Part shown: positions 1 through 8,617 of the stretch, one piece after another
Numbering within the stretch: position 1 is the stretch's first letter
How the letters are laid out: the number at the start of each line of letters is the position of its first letter
Assembly: GCF_048571125.1 (NCBI RefSeq)
Contig: NZ_CP182343.1
Span: 1,984,001-2,048,000, forward strand
DNA length: 64,000 bases
Origin: Arcobacter siniprincipis
GTDB taxonomy: Bacteria > Campylobacterota > Campylobacteria > Campylobacterales > Arcobacteraceae
Reading direction: 5' to 3'
Program-made: the position numbers and the translations under genes
Notes under the pieces: generated by a model
Seen by the model: the letters and a program-made list of their open reading frames with translations, nothing else
The model's database searches: none
Told to the model about the DNA's origin: nothing

Positions 1-81
1 AACAGCAATACTTTTAGCTATTTTAAAGTTTAAATAGTATAAAGTTTTGGTAACTTTAAATCTTAAACAAGGAGTTCTTCA

Positions 82-357
82 ATGAACAAAGCTGAATTTA
101 TCGACGCAGTAGCAGCAAAAGCTGGATTATCTAAAAAAGACGCAAAATGTGCAGTTGATTCTGTATTAGAAACTATTACTGAGACTTTAGTAAAAAAAGA
201 ATCTGTAAGTTTCATAGGATTCGGAACATTCTCTACAGCTGCTAGAGCTGCTAGAACTGCAAAAGTGCCTGGTACAGATAGAACTGTTGATGTTAAAGCT
301 ACTACTGTAGCTAAATTTAAAGTTGGTAAAGCTTTAAAAGAGGCTGTTGCTAAATAA
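82..357 (+). CDS. hup: HU family DNA-binding protein
   Basis: This 91-residue protein has the length and layout of bacterial HU, the small dimeric nucleoid protein that bends and compacts DNA. The N-terminal half is the helical dimerisation part, followed by the family signature Gly-Phe-Gly-Thr-Phe at residues 46-50. The flexible arm carries Arg and Lys residues and the DNA-intercalating proline at residue 63. The start is supported by an AAGGAG ribosome binding site at about 69-74, eight bases before the ATG. A possible -10 element (TATAAA) lies at 38-43. It is monocistronic, with a strong terminator just after the stop. IHF is the only close alternative, but the arm and length fit HU better. 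Confidence 0.96.
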   Translation: MNKAEFIDAVAAKAGLSKKDAKCAVDSVLETITETLVKKESVSFIGFGTFSTAARAARTAKVPGTDRTVDVKATTVAKFKVGKALKEAVAK

Positions 358-385
358 TTTATTAAATTATTGAATTACAGATTAG

Positions 386-417
386 AAGGTAGGTTATTTT
401 TAACCTACCTTTTTTTT
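386..417 (+). terminator. Rho-independent terminator of hup
   Basis: A perfect 11-bp inverted repeat (AAGGTAGGTTA at 386-396 and its complement at 401-411) encloses a four-T loop and is followed by a run of T. It ends immediately before the stop codon of the convergent gene at 420-983, and the A-rich left side lets it serve that gene as well. Confidence 0.9.
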
Positions 418-419
418 AT

Positions 420-983
420 TTAAAAATTTATATTAGTTTCGATATTTATGTAGTTTTCTCGATATGGGGAAAACTTTGAGTATGATTTTCCATTATAAGT
501 AAAATAATTCTCATAACCTTTTAAAACACTTTTATTAATCACTCTATTATTACAAATATTTCTTCTTTTTGTTTCATAGTAATACTCTGTATTATTTCTA
601 TTATTATGTGAATAATCGCTATTTCTTATTCCATTTGCAAGAGTTGCACCTAAAAGTCCACCTACAATTTTTGCAGCAACTTTTCCATTCCCTCTTCCTA
701 TTTGATTACCTATAATTACACCTGTTGTAGCACCTATAATAGTATCTACTCCAATAATATTCTCATTTCTATTAGAAGAATAAGTTCTATTATGTACAGG
801 TGTTCGAACTTCATACTCTTCATAACAACGAGAAGCATGATTAGGAATTACTTCTTGAATATTTTCATAAACTGGTTTTGAATAATTTACTTTTACACGT
901 TGGGTAAATCTATCACCCTGTGCAAAAAGAGATGAAGAAAGAATTGTTAATCCTAAAATTAAACATGCACTTTGTTTTTTCAT
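420..983 (-). CDS. Secreted glycine-zipper protein
   Basis: A 187-residue protein with a clear Sec signal peptide (Lys-Lys start, hydrophobic core, Phe-Ala-Gln cleavage region near residue 22). Residues about 77-117 form a Gly- and Ala-rich double hydrophobic stretch with GxxxG spacing, the pattern of glycine-zipper 2TM domains found in envelope proteins such as the SlyB/OmpA-like groups. The remainder is rich in Asn, Tyr and Arg, and the C-terminus ends in Phe. It lies downstream of the cytochrome genes on the same strand, about 40 bases away, with its own ribosome binding site. Molecular function is unknown; an envelope structural or stress role is an inference from the zipper only. Confidence 0.7.
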   Translation of the reverse strand: MKKQSACLILGLTILSSSLFAQGDRFTQRVKVNYSKPVYENIQEVIPNHASRCYEEYEVRTPVHNRTYSSNRNENIIGVDTIIGATTGVIIGNQIGRGNGKVAAKIVGGLLGATLANGIRNSDYSHNNRNNTEYYYETKRRNICNNRVINKSVLKGYENYFTYNGKSYSKFSPYRENYINIETNINF

Positions 984-1021
984 AACTTGCTCCTTGGTAA
1001 ATAATAGATTATAAAAATCTA

Positions 1022-1327
1022 TTATTTTAATGTTGAAATATAGCTAGCAACTGCTTGTATTTTTTCGTCATCAAGTCTAGCAACTTGGCCTTTCATAACG
1101 CCTTTCATTGCTCCACCATAAGTTCCTGCTTTATAACCTTTTAAAGCATCAACTATTTTTTGTTTATCCCAGCCTTTTATAATTTGTGATTTTCCTAAAG
1201 CTACTTTTTCTGCCTTTGCACCATGGCAAGAAGCACAAGCTTTATAAATAGTTTCACCCTCATTTGCCAGTACTGATGTTAAACTCAAAATTGAACTTAT
1301 TACTAAGATTTTTGTTAAACTTCTCAT
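1022..1327 (-). CDS. Periplasmic monohaem cytochrome c (c553-like)
   Basis: A 101-residue small class I cytochrome c. A signal peptide covers about residues 1-21. The haem-binding motif CASCH is at residues 31-35, and Met74 or Met78 in a Met-Lys-Gly context is the likely distal ligand. Size and layout match Campylobacterota cytochrome c553-type electron shuttles, which carry electrons between the bc1 complex and terminal oxidases or peroxidases in the periplasm. It follows a second cytochrome gene and a two-component system on the same strand, so it may be part of the same regulated unit, although a 72-base gap separates it from the preceding gene. Confidence 0.9.
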   Translation of the reverse strand: MRSLTKILVISSILSLTSVLANEGETIYKACASCHGAKAEKVALGKSQIIKGWDKQKIVDALKGYKAGTYGGAMKGVMKGQVARLDDEKIQAVASYISTLK

Positions 1328-1399
1328 TTTAACTCCTTTTATTGTTTTGATAGAAGAAGTATAAAATATAAAAGTGGAGGGATTGTGAATTTTAAAAAA

Positions 1400-1732
1400 T
1401 TATTTTAATTTGCCAAAAACTTTATAAATATCCCAGTATTCTTCTAAAGCTTTTTTTAATTCATTATCATTTAATATGGTCTTTTGCTTTATTCCAAATC
1501 TGCTGATAAATGCATCTGGCATAATAGTTGTATCTTTACTTGGATTCTTAAGATATTTGATCATAGCTTCATTTACAGCTCTTTTAGAACTATATTTAAG
1601 TAAATATCTATAAAAATATTTATCAATTGATACAGGAAGCTTATTATGACAAGATACACAGTCTCTTTCATATACACCTGCAAATAAAAATGAGTTAAAT
1701 AAAAGTGAAAATATAAGGATTTTTTTTACCAT
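1400..1732 (-). CDS. Small secreted c-type cytochrome
   Basis: A 110-residue protein with an N-terminal signal peptide (about residues 1-18) and one haem-attachment motif, CVSCH, at residues 25-29. The rest is rich in Lys and Tyr and does not match a cytochrome subfamily I can name; a Met in the Ile-Met-Pro segment near residue 71 could be the sixth ligand. Its start overlaps the end of the upstream histidine kinase gene by 7 bases, which indicates translational coupling and suggests that this cytochrome belongs functionally with the sensor system. Haem attachment is well supported; the redox partner is unknown. Confidence 0.8.
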   Translation of the reverse strand: MVKKILIFSLLFNSFLFAGVYERDCVSCHNKLPVSIDKYFYRYLLKYSSKRAVNEAMIKYLKNPSKDTTIMPDAFISRFGIKQKTILNDNELKKALEEYWDIYKVFGKLK

Positions 1733-2910
1733 GTAAGCTCCAACTGAGTCCCTATTTCTAGTTCTGATTTTATATTTATATTTATATTATACTCTTTGGT
1801 AATCATATAAACTATATTTAGCCCTATTCCAAAGCCTCCAACATTTTTGTCAAATCTTGCATATCTTTCAAACATAGATGGTATTTTATCTTTGGGAATA
1901 CCTTTTCCACTATCTTTTATGATTAATTTATTATTTTCAAGAATTACTTCTATTGTTCCACTAATTTTATTATATTTAATTGCATTTGATAAAAGATTGT
2001 CTATTACTTTTCCTATTTTTTTTTCATCACAAAAAATTCTTACACCAGAATTTATATTTTTTATAAAAGATATTTTTTTGACATCAGCTAAGGTTTTAAA
2101 ATAATCGATTCTATTTAAAACTATTTTTGATAAATTTAAATCTTCATTTTTTGAAATAATTTTGTTTTTTAGTGTCAAATATGTTAAATCTTGATAAATA
2201 TTTGAAACTGTTTTGGCTCCTGTATCTATTCTTTTTAGTTTCTTTTGTAATTTTGCATCTTCTAATCTTGAGATATCTATCATCTCTATATTTGTTATAA
2301 TAGCGCTTATAGGTGTATTTAACTCATGTGTTGTATCTTTTATAAACCTATCTAAAAGATGTAATGAATCACGCATTGGTTTTAAAAATAATTTCAATAA
2401 AAAATATCCACAAATAAACATAAAAGAAAAACCACAAATCAAAAAAATAAAAACATTATTTATAACAGCATTTACCCAAACATTATCTTCAGGTACCTCA
2501 AGAAGTACATATTTTGCTCCTAAATAGTATGATTCTGGCTCTTTTATATAATGAATGTAGTTGTTTGTAGTATAAGTTATCTCATCAAGTTTTACTTTTG
2601 CAGATGCAAGTGTAGAGAAAATAAGATTTTTATCACTATCATAAATAGCAGAATTAAATCTCTCGTCCCTAGGATAAAATTTATATTTGTCAAAATTTAT
2701 ATGCAAGTCTTTTAATCTTGCAATTAAATCATTTGAATATTCTTGCAAAATTATTCTTTTATTTTGAAGCATCAAATCTTTTTTAAAGTTATAATACAAA
2801 AATGATATAAATAGCAGTATGACAATGCAAAGTAAACTATATAATGTCAAAAAGCCCCATAGAGTCTTTTTTTCACTCTGTGGTAAATCTATATCCAAGC
2901 TTTTTAACAC
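1726..2910 (-). CDS. Membrane sensor histidine kinase
   Basis: A 394-residue sensor kinase. Transmembrane segments lie at about residues 17-40 and 152-172, with a periplasmic sensing domain of about 110 residues between them that matches no family I recognise. No clear HAMP domain is seen. The phosphoacceptor is His195 in the sequence His-Glu-Leu-Asn-Thr-Pro. The ATPase domain shows an N box (Asp-Asn-Leu-Leu-Ser-Asn-Ala), a G1 box (Asp-Ser-Gly-Lys-Gly-Ile-Pro) and a G2 box (Gly-Phe-Gly-Ile-Gly-Leu). The gene overlaps the response regulator gene by 38 bases and the following cytochrome gene by 7 bases. It presumably phosphorylates the adjacent regulator; the signal is unknown, and a redox or respiratory cue is a guess from the neighbours. 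Confidence 0.92.
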   Translation of the reverse strand: MLKSLDIDLPQSEKKTLWGFLTLYSLLCIVILLFISFLYYNFKKDLMLQNKRIILQEYSNDLIARLKDLHINFDKYKFYPRDERFNSAIYDSDKNLIFSTLASAKVKLDEITYTTNNYIHYIKEPESYYLGAKYVLLEVPEDNVWVNAVINNVFIFLICGFSFMFICGYFLLKLFLKPMRDSLHLLDRFIKDTTHELNTPISAIITNIEMIDISRLEDAKLQKKLKRIDTGAKTVSNIYQDLTYLTLKNKIISKNEDLNLSKIVLNRIDYFKTLADVKKISFIKNINSGVRIFCDEKKIGKVIDNLLSNAIKYNKISGTIEVILENNKLIIKDSGKGIPKDKIPSMFERYARFDKNVGGFGIGLNIVYMITKEYNININIKSELEIGTQLELTW

Positions 2911-3544
2911 TTATGATTCTCTCTTTCCCAAATATTTTTCTCAAATTCTTTATATATGTTCTTAGTGAAAAATCACTACTTTCTTCATTATAGTCCCAAA
3001 CATACTCATAAATTTGATCATGTGACAAAATTTGCTCTTGATTTTGTAAAAATAGTTTTAAAAGTTTTGTTTCTTTGTTATTTATTTTTATTTGTTCATC
3101 TTTTTTAAAAAGTAAATTAGAACTTGTATCAAAAAAGATATCATCAACTATATTAACTTTTGTATCAACACTGTGAAAATATCCTCTTTTTAATATTGAT
3201 TCTACTCTTATTATTAACTCCTTTAGTTCAAAAGGCTTTCTAATATAATCATCACAACCCAAATTAAAACCTTTTTCAAAGGATTCCATTGAATTCAATG
3301 AAGTCATAAATATAACAGGAGTATTTATATTATCAATTCTTAGATTCTCTAAAAGTTCAAAACCACTTAAAGTAGGAACATTTACATCTAATAAAAGTAA
3401 ATCAAACTTTTCTTCATAAATTTTTGCATATGCTTCTTCTCCATCATACAAAGAAATAACTTCAAAATCATTATCTTCTAAATATTCAACAATAGTTTCA
3501 TTTAATGTAATATCATCTTCTAAAAGTAAAATCTTTCTTTTCAT
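2873..3544 (-). CDS. OmpR-family response regulator
   Basis: A 223-residue two-domain response regulator. The receiver domain has the acidic pair Asp10-Asp11, the phosphorylation site Asp53 after a Leu-rich strand, and a Lys-Pro near residue 103. The C-terminal half (about 125-223) is a winged-helix DNA-binding domain of the OmpR/PhoB type, ending in the Lys-Lys-Leu-Gly-Tyr-Arg-Phe motif typical of that group. It is encoded immediately before, and overlapping, its histidine kinase. It probably controls the cytochrome genes in the same operon, but no operator site was identified. Confidence 0.93.
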   Translation of the reverse strand: MKRKILLLEDDITLNETIVEYLEDNDFEVISLYDGEEAYAKIYEEKFDLLLLDVNVPTLSGFELLENLRIDNINTPVIFMTSLNSMESFEKGFNLGCDDYIRKPFELKELIIRVESILKRGYFHSVDTKVNIVDDIFFDTSSNLLFKKDEQIKINNKETKLLKLFLQNQEQILSHDQIYEYVWDYNEESSDFSLRTYIKNLRKIFGKERIISVKKLGYRFTTE

Positions 3545-3546
3545 AT

Positions 3547-3774
3547 TTATCTTTTTTCTTTTGTTTTTTGTATATTTCTTTTGTATTGATTTTTTTCTTT
3601 TGAATTCATAGTTGAAACTCTAGATTTTAATTCTTTTTCAAATTTTGCTCTGTTTTCTTTTTTTACAAAACCTATAATTTCTATCAACTCTTGAGTAGAC
3701 ATTTCAGAATAATCAACAGCAAAAAGTGGTGTTACTATAAATAGAGCTAGAAATATTAATACAACTTTTTTCAT
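3547..3774 (-). CDS. Small secreted DUF1104-like protein
   Basis: A 75-residue product with a signal peptide (residues 1-19, ending Phe-Ala-Val-Asp) and a highly charged mature part. The pattern Ser-Thr-Gln-Glu-Leu-Ile-Glu followed by Lys/Glu-rich helix resembles DUF1104 proteins, small periplasmic proteins common in Campylobacterota and often encoded beside two-component systems. It is the first gene of the leftward operon and ends two bases before the response regulator gene. Its position suggests an accessory periplasmic sensor or a target of the kinase; this is inference. Confidence 0.65.
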   Translation of the reverse strand: MKKVVLIFLALFIVTPLFAVDYSEMSTQELIEIIGFVKKENRAKFEKELKSRVSTMNSKEKNQYKRNIQKTKEKR

Positions 3775-3970
3775 ATTTTTTCTCTTTAAATTTTTAATTT
3801 ATCATACCATAAATTTTGTGGAAAAATTGTAAAACAATCATTTTTAAGCTTTCTTAAATTAAGATAAAATTAATACTATTAATCAATATATCATTATTTA
3901 ATATATAATATTTCAAGTATATATTGTATATAATACAACATTTAATAAAAGTTCTAAAAAAGGTTTATAT

Positions 3971-4744
3971 ATGATTCAAGTAGGAAAACTTTTTCAAAAA
4001 GTTCCATATTATGTTAGAGATTTAGAGTGCGAATATAAAATAATTCATGACATAGAAGAAATAGTAGATGAATTCCTTTCTAACTACATGATGACAACTG
4101 CTGATTTATATAGTGTGTTTTCAAACAATAGAGATTCATCTACAAATTTACACTTGGTATTTAATGATGGAGCTATGCCAAAAATTTCAATCCATCCTGA
4201 TTTTGAACATGATGTGTTTGATATTACTTTTGAAGAGTTGAAAGATTCTAAAAATAAAACTACTAAAGTAAACTCGCTGATGTTTATTGAAGAGTTTCAA
4301 AATAGAAAAGAAGAAGCACTAGCAAAAACCTTTGATGAAATAATGGGTTGTGATGGTGAAGAGTTATTTATCTCACTGAAACAAGAAAAATTAGATATGT
4401 TTAATCCAAGTTCAGCAAACTTTGATCATAGAGTAAATTTAATTACAAAAAAAGAATTAATCCTTGAAGTTTGTAAGCTATTTGACATCTCTTCTATTCG
4501 TTTATATAAACAATTAAATCCAAATATTGTAAAACATGTATGCAAAGACCTAAATATCACATATAAAATCCTAGCAAAAGAGATAGGATATAAACCTGAT
4601 ACTATAAATAAAGCAGCCTCATTGGGAAAAGTTTCAGAACAACTTAACAAAGCCATAAATATGTACCTTGAAAACTTACGATTAAAAGAGTTTTTAAAAG
4701 ACTTTGATGTTATGAAATCTACACTAAAGAAAATTTTAGATTGA
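3971..4744 (+). CDS. Unknown protein with C-terminal HTH-like segment
   Basis: A 257-residue cytoplasmic protein without signal peptide or membrane segment. I do not recognise the N-terminal 150 residues, which are acidic and rich in Phe and Asn. Residues about 195-225 (Leu-Ala-Lys-Glu-Ile-Gly-Tyr then a polar turn and Thr-Ile-Asn-Lys-Ala-Ala) look like a helix-turn-helix of the Cro/XRE sort, followed by a charged helical tail. It is divergent from the two-component operon across about 196 bases of very AT-rich sequence and precedes a lipoprotein gene by 37 bases. A transcriptional regulator is possible but unproven. Confidence 0.55.
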   Translation: MIQVGKLFQKVPYYVRDLECEYKIIHDIEEIVDEFLSNYMMTTADLYSVFSNNRDSSTNLHLVFNDGAMPKISIHPDFEHDVFDITFEELKDSKNKTTKVNSLMFIEEFQNRKEEALAKTFDEIMGCDGEELFISLKQEKLDMFNPSSANFDHRVNLITKKELILEVCKLFDISSIRLYKQLNPNIVKHVCKDLNITYKILAKEIGYKPDTINKAASLGKVSEQLNKAINMYLENLRLKEFLKDFDVMKSTLKKILD

Positions 4745-4781
4745 TTATATTAGAATCAAATCAAAATAACAAAGAGAACAA

Positions 4782-5072
4782 ATGATAAAAAATATTTTAC
4801 TTATATGCCTTACCTTAAGCATATTTACTGGCTGTTTTTTTGGTGGAGAGACAAAAGAAGAATGGACTTCTTATATCTACCCTGATAAAACCAACACAAA
4901 AAGAAGCATGATTTCACCTACAAAGTTCCCTACTTTTGCAACTTGTAAAGATGTATCATTGGGTGTTTTAAAAGAAAAAGGTCTAGAGTCAACTGGAACT
5001 TATAAATGTGGTAAAAACTGTAGTTACCATGAAGGAATGAAGGTTGATATTTGTGAAGAGATGAGACAATAA
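4782..5072 (+). CDS. Small lipoprotein, function unknown
   Basis: A 96-residue protein with a lipoprotein signal peptide: a hydrophobic stretch and the lipobox Phe-Thr-Gly-Cys, giving lipidated Cys18. The mature part has four further cysteines, at Thr-Cys-Lys, Lys-Cys-Gly, Asn-Cys-Ser and Ile-Cys-Glu, that could form two disulfides in the periplasm. No family is recognised. It is probably cotranscribed with the gene at 3971-4744. Its stop codon abuts the 3' end of the convergent rnpB gene with no spacer. Confidence 0.7.
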   Translation: MIKNILLICLTLSIFTGCFFGGETKEEWTSYIYPDKTNTKRSMISPTKFPTFATCKDVSLGVLKEKGLESTGTYKCGKNCSYHEGMKVDICEEMRQ

Positions 5073-5390
5073 AGGTACAACTATAAGCCGCGTTTTGTAT
5101 TAGACAATAATTTATCTAGTTGTTAAATTACTTAAACAATCCTGCGAAGAGAAAAACTGTGAAGCTAAATACCGTCTCTTCTTGCTGCGAGTTGGGTTTA
5201 CAAAGCTGTTAAGATTACTCAAAACACTGGTAAGCTCTTACCTCACCGTTTCACCCTTACCATAAATGGCGGTTTAATTTCTGTTGCACTATCCCTTAGG
5301 TCTCCCTAGCCATCCTTTAGATGGAACCCTGCTTCACTGCAGCCCGGACTTTCCTCTTGAATTACTTCAAGCTATTGTCTGTTGTACCTT
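5072..5390 (-). ncRNA. rnpB: RNase P RNA
   Basis: Read on the minus strand, this stretch contains the universally conserved RNase P RNA blocks in order: GAGGAAAGTCCGGGCT near the 5' end (about 5342-5358), AGGGATAGTGCAACAGAAA and AAACCGCC (about 5270-5297), a GGTAAGGGTGAAACGGTGAGGTAAGAG segment (about 5235-5265), and a 3' region ending in GCGGCTTATAG. The two ends pair as P1: AAGGTACAAC at the 5' end and its complement at the 3' end. Total length is about 320 nt, as expected for the ancestral type A catalytic RNA that matures tRNA 5' ends. It lies after lolA on the same strand. Ends are assigned from the P1 helix and may be off by a few bases. Confidence 0.95.
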
Positions 5391-5418
5391 TAAGATTGGA
5401 ATTTTAGCTAAAAAATAA

Positions 5419-5946
5419 TTACTTTCTTATTATGTCATAATTTTCAGGTGGCAAAAATTTAAATAAGTCATCGTCAATATGTCCATTTTGTTTTACATTG
5501 AAGAAAGTAATAATAACATTATTTTCAAGAGCATCTTTATATTCAATCTTACTTATTCTATTATCTTTTGTAAAAAGATTATATTTTACATCATAAATAT
5601 CTGCTTCATACCTATTTTTTGAGATTTCTTTAGCATTTTTTATTAGATTAAGAATATCAATTTCATTTTTAAGTTTAGTTAATATTGCTTGTTCTAATTC
5701 TGGTTCATCAATAATTGCAAAATCATTTACAATATATACACTTTTTTTGATAGGTTCTTTGTATTGCCATAAAATATAATACGGATCTTTTAAGTATAAA
5801 TGTCCACTATATAAAATTTCTTTTTTTGATGGATTAATAATTTTTTGTTCAAAATCTGCATCAAAGGACTTTATATTATTCAAAGGAGATGCTTCCAAAA
5901 ATACAGATAATACAAACATTACAACAAAAATCACTTTATAAAACAT
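5419..5946 (-). CDS. lolA: LolA-like periplasmic lipoprotein carrier
   Basis: A 175-residue periplasmic protein with signal peptide (about residues 1-19) and the LolA pattern: an early segment on Phe-Asp-Ala-Asp-Phe-Glu-Gln, a Ser-Gly-His-Leu-Tyr-Leu-Lys strand and the Trp-Gln-Tyr-Lys-Glu-Pro segment. LolA shuttles lipoproteins from the inner-membrane Lol ABC transporter to the outer membrane. The divergent neighbour cluster secA plus a LolC/E-type permease supports this assignment. It is slightly shorter than E. coli LolA, which is normal for Campylobacterota. Confidence 0.85.
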   Translation of the reverse strand: MFYKVIFVVMFVLSVFLEASPLNNIKSFDADFEQKIINPSKKEILYSGHLYLKDPYYILWQYKEPIKKSVYIVNDFAIIDEPELEQAILTKLKNEIDILNLIKNAKEISKNRYEADIYDVKYNLFTKDNRISKIEYKDALENNVIITFFNVKQNGHIDDDLFKFLPPENYDIIRK

Positions 5947-6003
5947 AATTTAACCTTCTTTTTTATATAATCATCGGATTATAACGGAAAAGGACTATAT
6001 TTT

Positions 6004-8616
6004 ATGTTAAATATTTTTTCAAAAATTTTTGGTACGAGAAATGATAAAGAAGTAAAAAGATATAAGAAAAGAGCTGAAACTATAACTCTACTTGAACCAA
6101 AGTATGAGCAAATGAGTGATGATGAACTAAAAAGTACATTTGAAACCTTAAAAAGTGATGTTCAAAGTGAATCAGTAAAATTAGATGATATTTTAAATGA
6201 TGTATTTGCGATAATTAGGGAAGCTAGTAAAAGAGTCCTAAATATGAGACATTATGATGTTCAATTAATAGGTGGTATGGTTTTACATGATGGAAGAATA
6301 GCAGAGATGAAAACAGGTGAAGGTAAAACTTTAGTTGCTTCATTACCCGTTATATTAAATGCTATGACAGGCAAAGGGGTTCATGTAGTTACAGTAAATG
6401 ACTATTTGGCTTCTAGAGATGCTGCTGAACTATCTCCTTTATATAATTTCCTTGGATTTACTGTTGGTACAATATTAGGTGATATTAGAGATGAAGAAGA
6501 AAGAAAAGCGCAATATGCTTGTGATATCACTTATGGAACAAATAATGAGTTTGGATTTGACTATCTAAGAGATAATATGAATTACGATTTAAATGAATGT
6601 GTGCAAAGACAACATCATTTTGTAATCGTAGATGAAGTGGATTCAATCTTAATTGATGAAGCAAGAACTCCTCTTATTATATCAGGACCTTCAAATAGAA
6701 AAGGTTCAGATTATGCAAAAGCTAATCAGATCGCCAAACAACTTGAAAAAGGTGAAAAAATTGAACCAAAAAGAGCAGATGAACATGCTGTTACAACTGG
6801 TGATTTTATTGTTGATGAAAAAAGTAAATCTGTACTTTTAACAGAACAAGGTCAAAAAAAAGCAGAAGAGTTATTTGGAGTTGAGAATCTTTATTTACTT
6901 GAAAATGCAACCCTATCTCATACTTTAGACCAAGCACTTAAAGCCAATTATGTATTTGAAATAGATGTTGATTATGTTGTAAAAGACAATGAAGTAATCA
7001 TTGTAGATGAATTTACAGGAAGATTGAGTGAAGGTAGAAGATTTTCTGAAGGTTTGCACCAAGCACTTGAAGCAAAAGAGAATGTTTCTATTCAAGATGA
7101 ATCACAAACTCTAGCAGATATTACATTCCAAAATTACTTTAGAATGTATGACAAACTAGCTGGTATGACAGGAACTGCACAAACAGAAGCAACAGAGTTT
7201 GCAGAAATTTATAATCTAGATGTTGTATCTATTCCTACAAATGTTCCCGTTCAAAGAGATGATAAAAATGACCTTATTTACAAAAGTGAAAGAGAAAAAT
7301 TCAATGCAGTTTGTGACAAAATAGCAGAACTTCATAAAAAAGGTCAACCAGTACTTGTAGGTACTGCTTCAATTGAAAAATCAGAAAAATTACATGAAAT
7401 ATTAAAACAGAAAAAAATACCTCATACAGTTTTAAATGCAAAACAACATGAAAAAGAGGGAAAAATCATTGCTGATGCCGGACAAAAAGGTGCAGTAACG
7501 ATTGCTACAAATATGGCAGGACGGGGAGTTGATATTAAATTAACCAAAGAAATCCTAGACCTTGGTGGATTAGCAATTATTGGAACGGAAAGACATGAAA
7601 GTAGAAGAATTGATAATCAGTTAAGAGGAAGAGCTGGTCGTCAAGGTGATGTTGGTGTTTCTCAATTTTATTTATCATTAGAAGATAATCTTTTAAGAAT
7701 CTTTGGAAGTGATAAGATAAAAGGTATTATGGAAAGATTAGGTATTGAAGAAGGTGAACATATCGAATCTAAAATGGTAACAAGAGCTGTTGAAAATGCA
7801 CAGAAAAAAGTTGAAACGATGCACTTTGAGAGTAGAAAACATCTTCTAGAGTATGATGATGTTGCAAATAAACAAAGAAAAGTAATCTATAGCTTTAGAA
7901 ATGATTTATTAGACCCTAATTTTAAAATTACTGAAAAACTTGATGAAAATAGAGCTGAATATATAACAAACTTACTTATTCATGCAAATATCATAAATGG
8001 TATGGCAGCAGAAGATTTTGATTATGACTTTATTATTAACAAAGTAAAAGAAGAATTAAACTTAGAACTTACATTAGAAAATATCAAATCAGAATCTTTT
8101 GATGATTTACAAGAGAAACTACTTACAATCATAAAAGAAGTATATGAAGAAAAAATGAGTATGGCAGCTCCTGAACAAAAAGCTGAAATAGAGAGAATTC
8201 TTTACTTACAAATTCTAGATAATGCTTGGAGAGAGCACTTATATTCAATGGATAACCTAAAAACTGGTATTGGTCTACGAGGATATAATCAAAAAGACCC
8301 ATTAGTTGAATATAAAAAAGAATCTTACAATATGTTCTTAGAACTTATTGCAAATATTAAAAATGAGATTATCAAAATATTATTCACAGTTCAATTAAGA
8401 GATTCTCAAGAAGAAGAGAAAGAAAAAGAAGCAATTGAAGCTATGAAAGCAAAAATGATAGAAGCTTCTGAAAATATTTCAACTAACTTTGAAGAAGCTC
8501 CAAGAGCAGAAAAGAAAATAGCTAGAAATGATCCTTGTCCTTGTGGAAGTGGTAAAAAATACAAACAATGTTGTGGAGTAAGTGGTCCTAAAAGAGGATT
8601 AATAGCAGGTAAATAA
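6004..8616 (+). CDS. secA: Protein translocase ATPase SecA
   Basis: An 870-residue SecA, the motor that drives preproteins through SecYEG. The Walker A motif Gly-Glu-Gly-Lys-Thr is at residues 105-109, and the Asp-Glu-Val-Asp box follows near residue 209. Other helicase motifs include Thr-Gly-Thr-Ala in the middle and Gly-Arg-Ala-Gly-Arg-Gln-Gly near residue 545. The extreme C-terminus has the zinc-binding Cys-Pro-Cys-Gly-Ser-Gly ... Cys-Cys element that contacts SecB and lipids. An AAGGA ribosome binding site precedes the ATG, and TATAAT at 5966-5971 is a plausible -10. It is followed one base later by the lolC-like gene, so the two are cotranscribed. Confidence 0.98.
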   Translation: MLNIFSKIFGTRNDKEVKRYKKRAETITLLEPKYEQMSDDELKSTFETLKSDVQSESVKLDDILNDVFAIIREASKRVLNMRHYDVQLIGGMVLHDGRIAEMKTGEGKTLVASLPVILNAMTGKGVHVVTVNDYLASRDAAELSPLYNFLGFTVGTILGDIRDEEERKAQYACDITYGTNNEFGFDYLRDNMNYDLNECVQRQHHFVIVDEVDSILIDEARTPLIISGPSNRKGSDYAKANQIAKQLEKGEKIEPKRADEHAVTTGDFIVDEKSKSVLLTEQGQKKAEELFGVENLYLLENATLSHTLDQALKANYVFEIDVDYVVKDNEVIIVDEFTGRLSEGRRFSEGLHQALEAKENVSIQDESQTLADITFQNYFRMYDKLAGMTGTAQTEATEFAEIYNLDVVSIPTNVPVQRDDKNDLIYKSEREKFNAVCDKIAELHKKGQPVLVGTASIEKSEKLHEILKQKKIPHTVLNAKQHEKEGKIIADAGQKGAVTIATNMAGRGVDIKLTKEILDLGGLAIIGTERHESRRIDNQLRGRAGRQGDVGVSQFYLSLEDNLLRIFGSDKIKGIMERLGIEEGEHIESKMVTRAVENAQKKVETMHFESRKHLLEYDDVANKQRKVIYSFRNDLLDPNFKITEKLDENRAEYITNLLIHANIINGMAAEDFDYDFIINKVKEELNLELTLENIKSESFDDLQEKLLTIIKEVYEEKMSMAAPEQKAEIERILYLQILDNAWREHLYSMDNLKTGIGLRGYNQKDPLVEYKKESYNMFLELIANIKNEIIKILFTVQLRDSQEEEKEKEAIEAMKAKMIEASENISTNFEEAPRAEKKIARNDPCPCGSGKKYKQCCGVSGPKRGLIAGK

Positions 8617-8617
8617 T

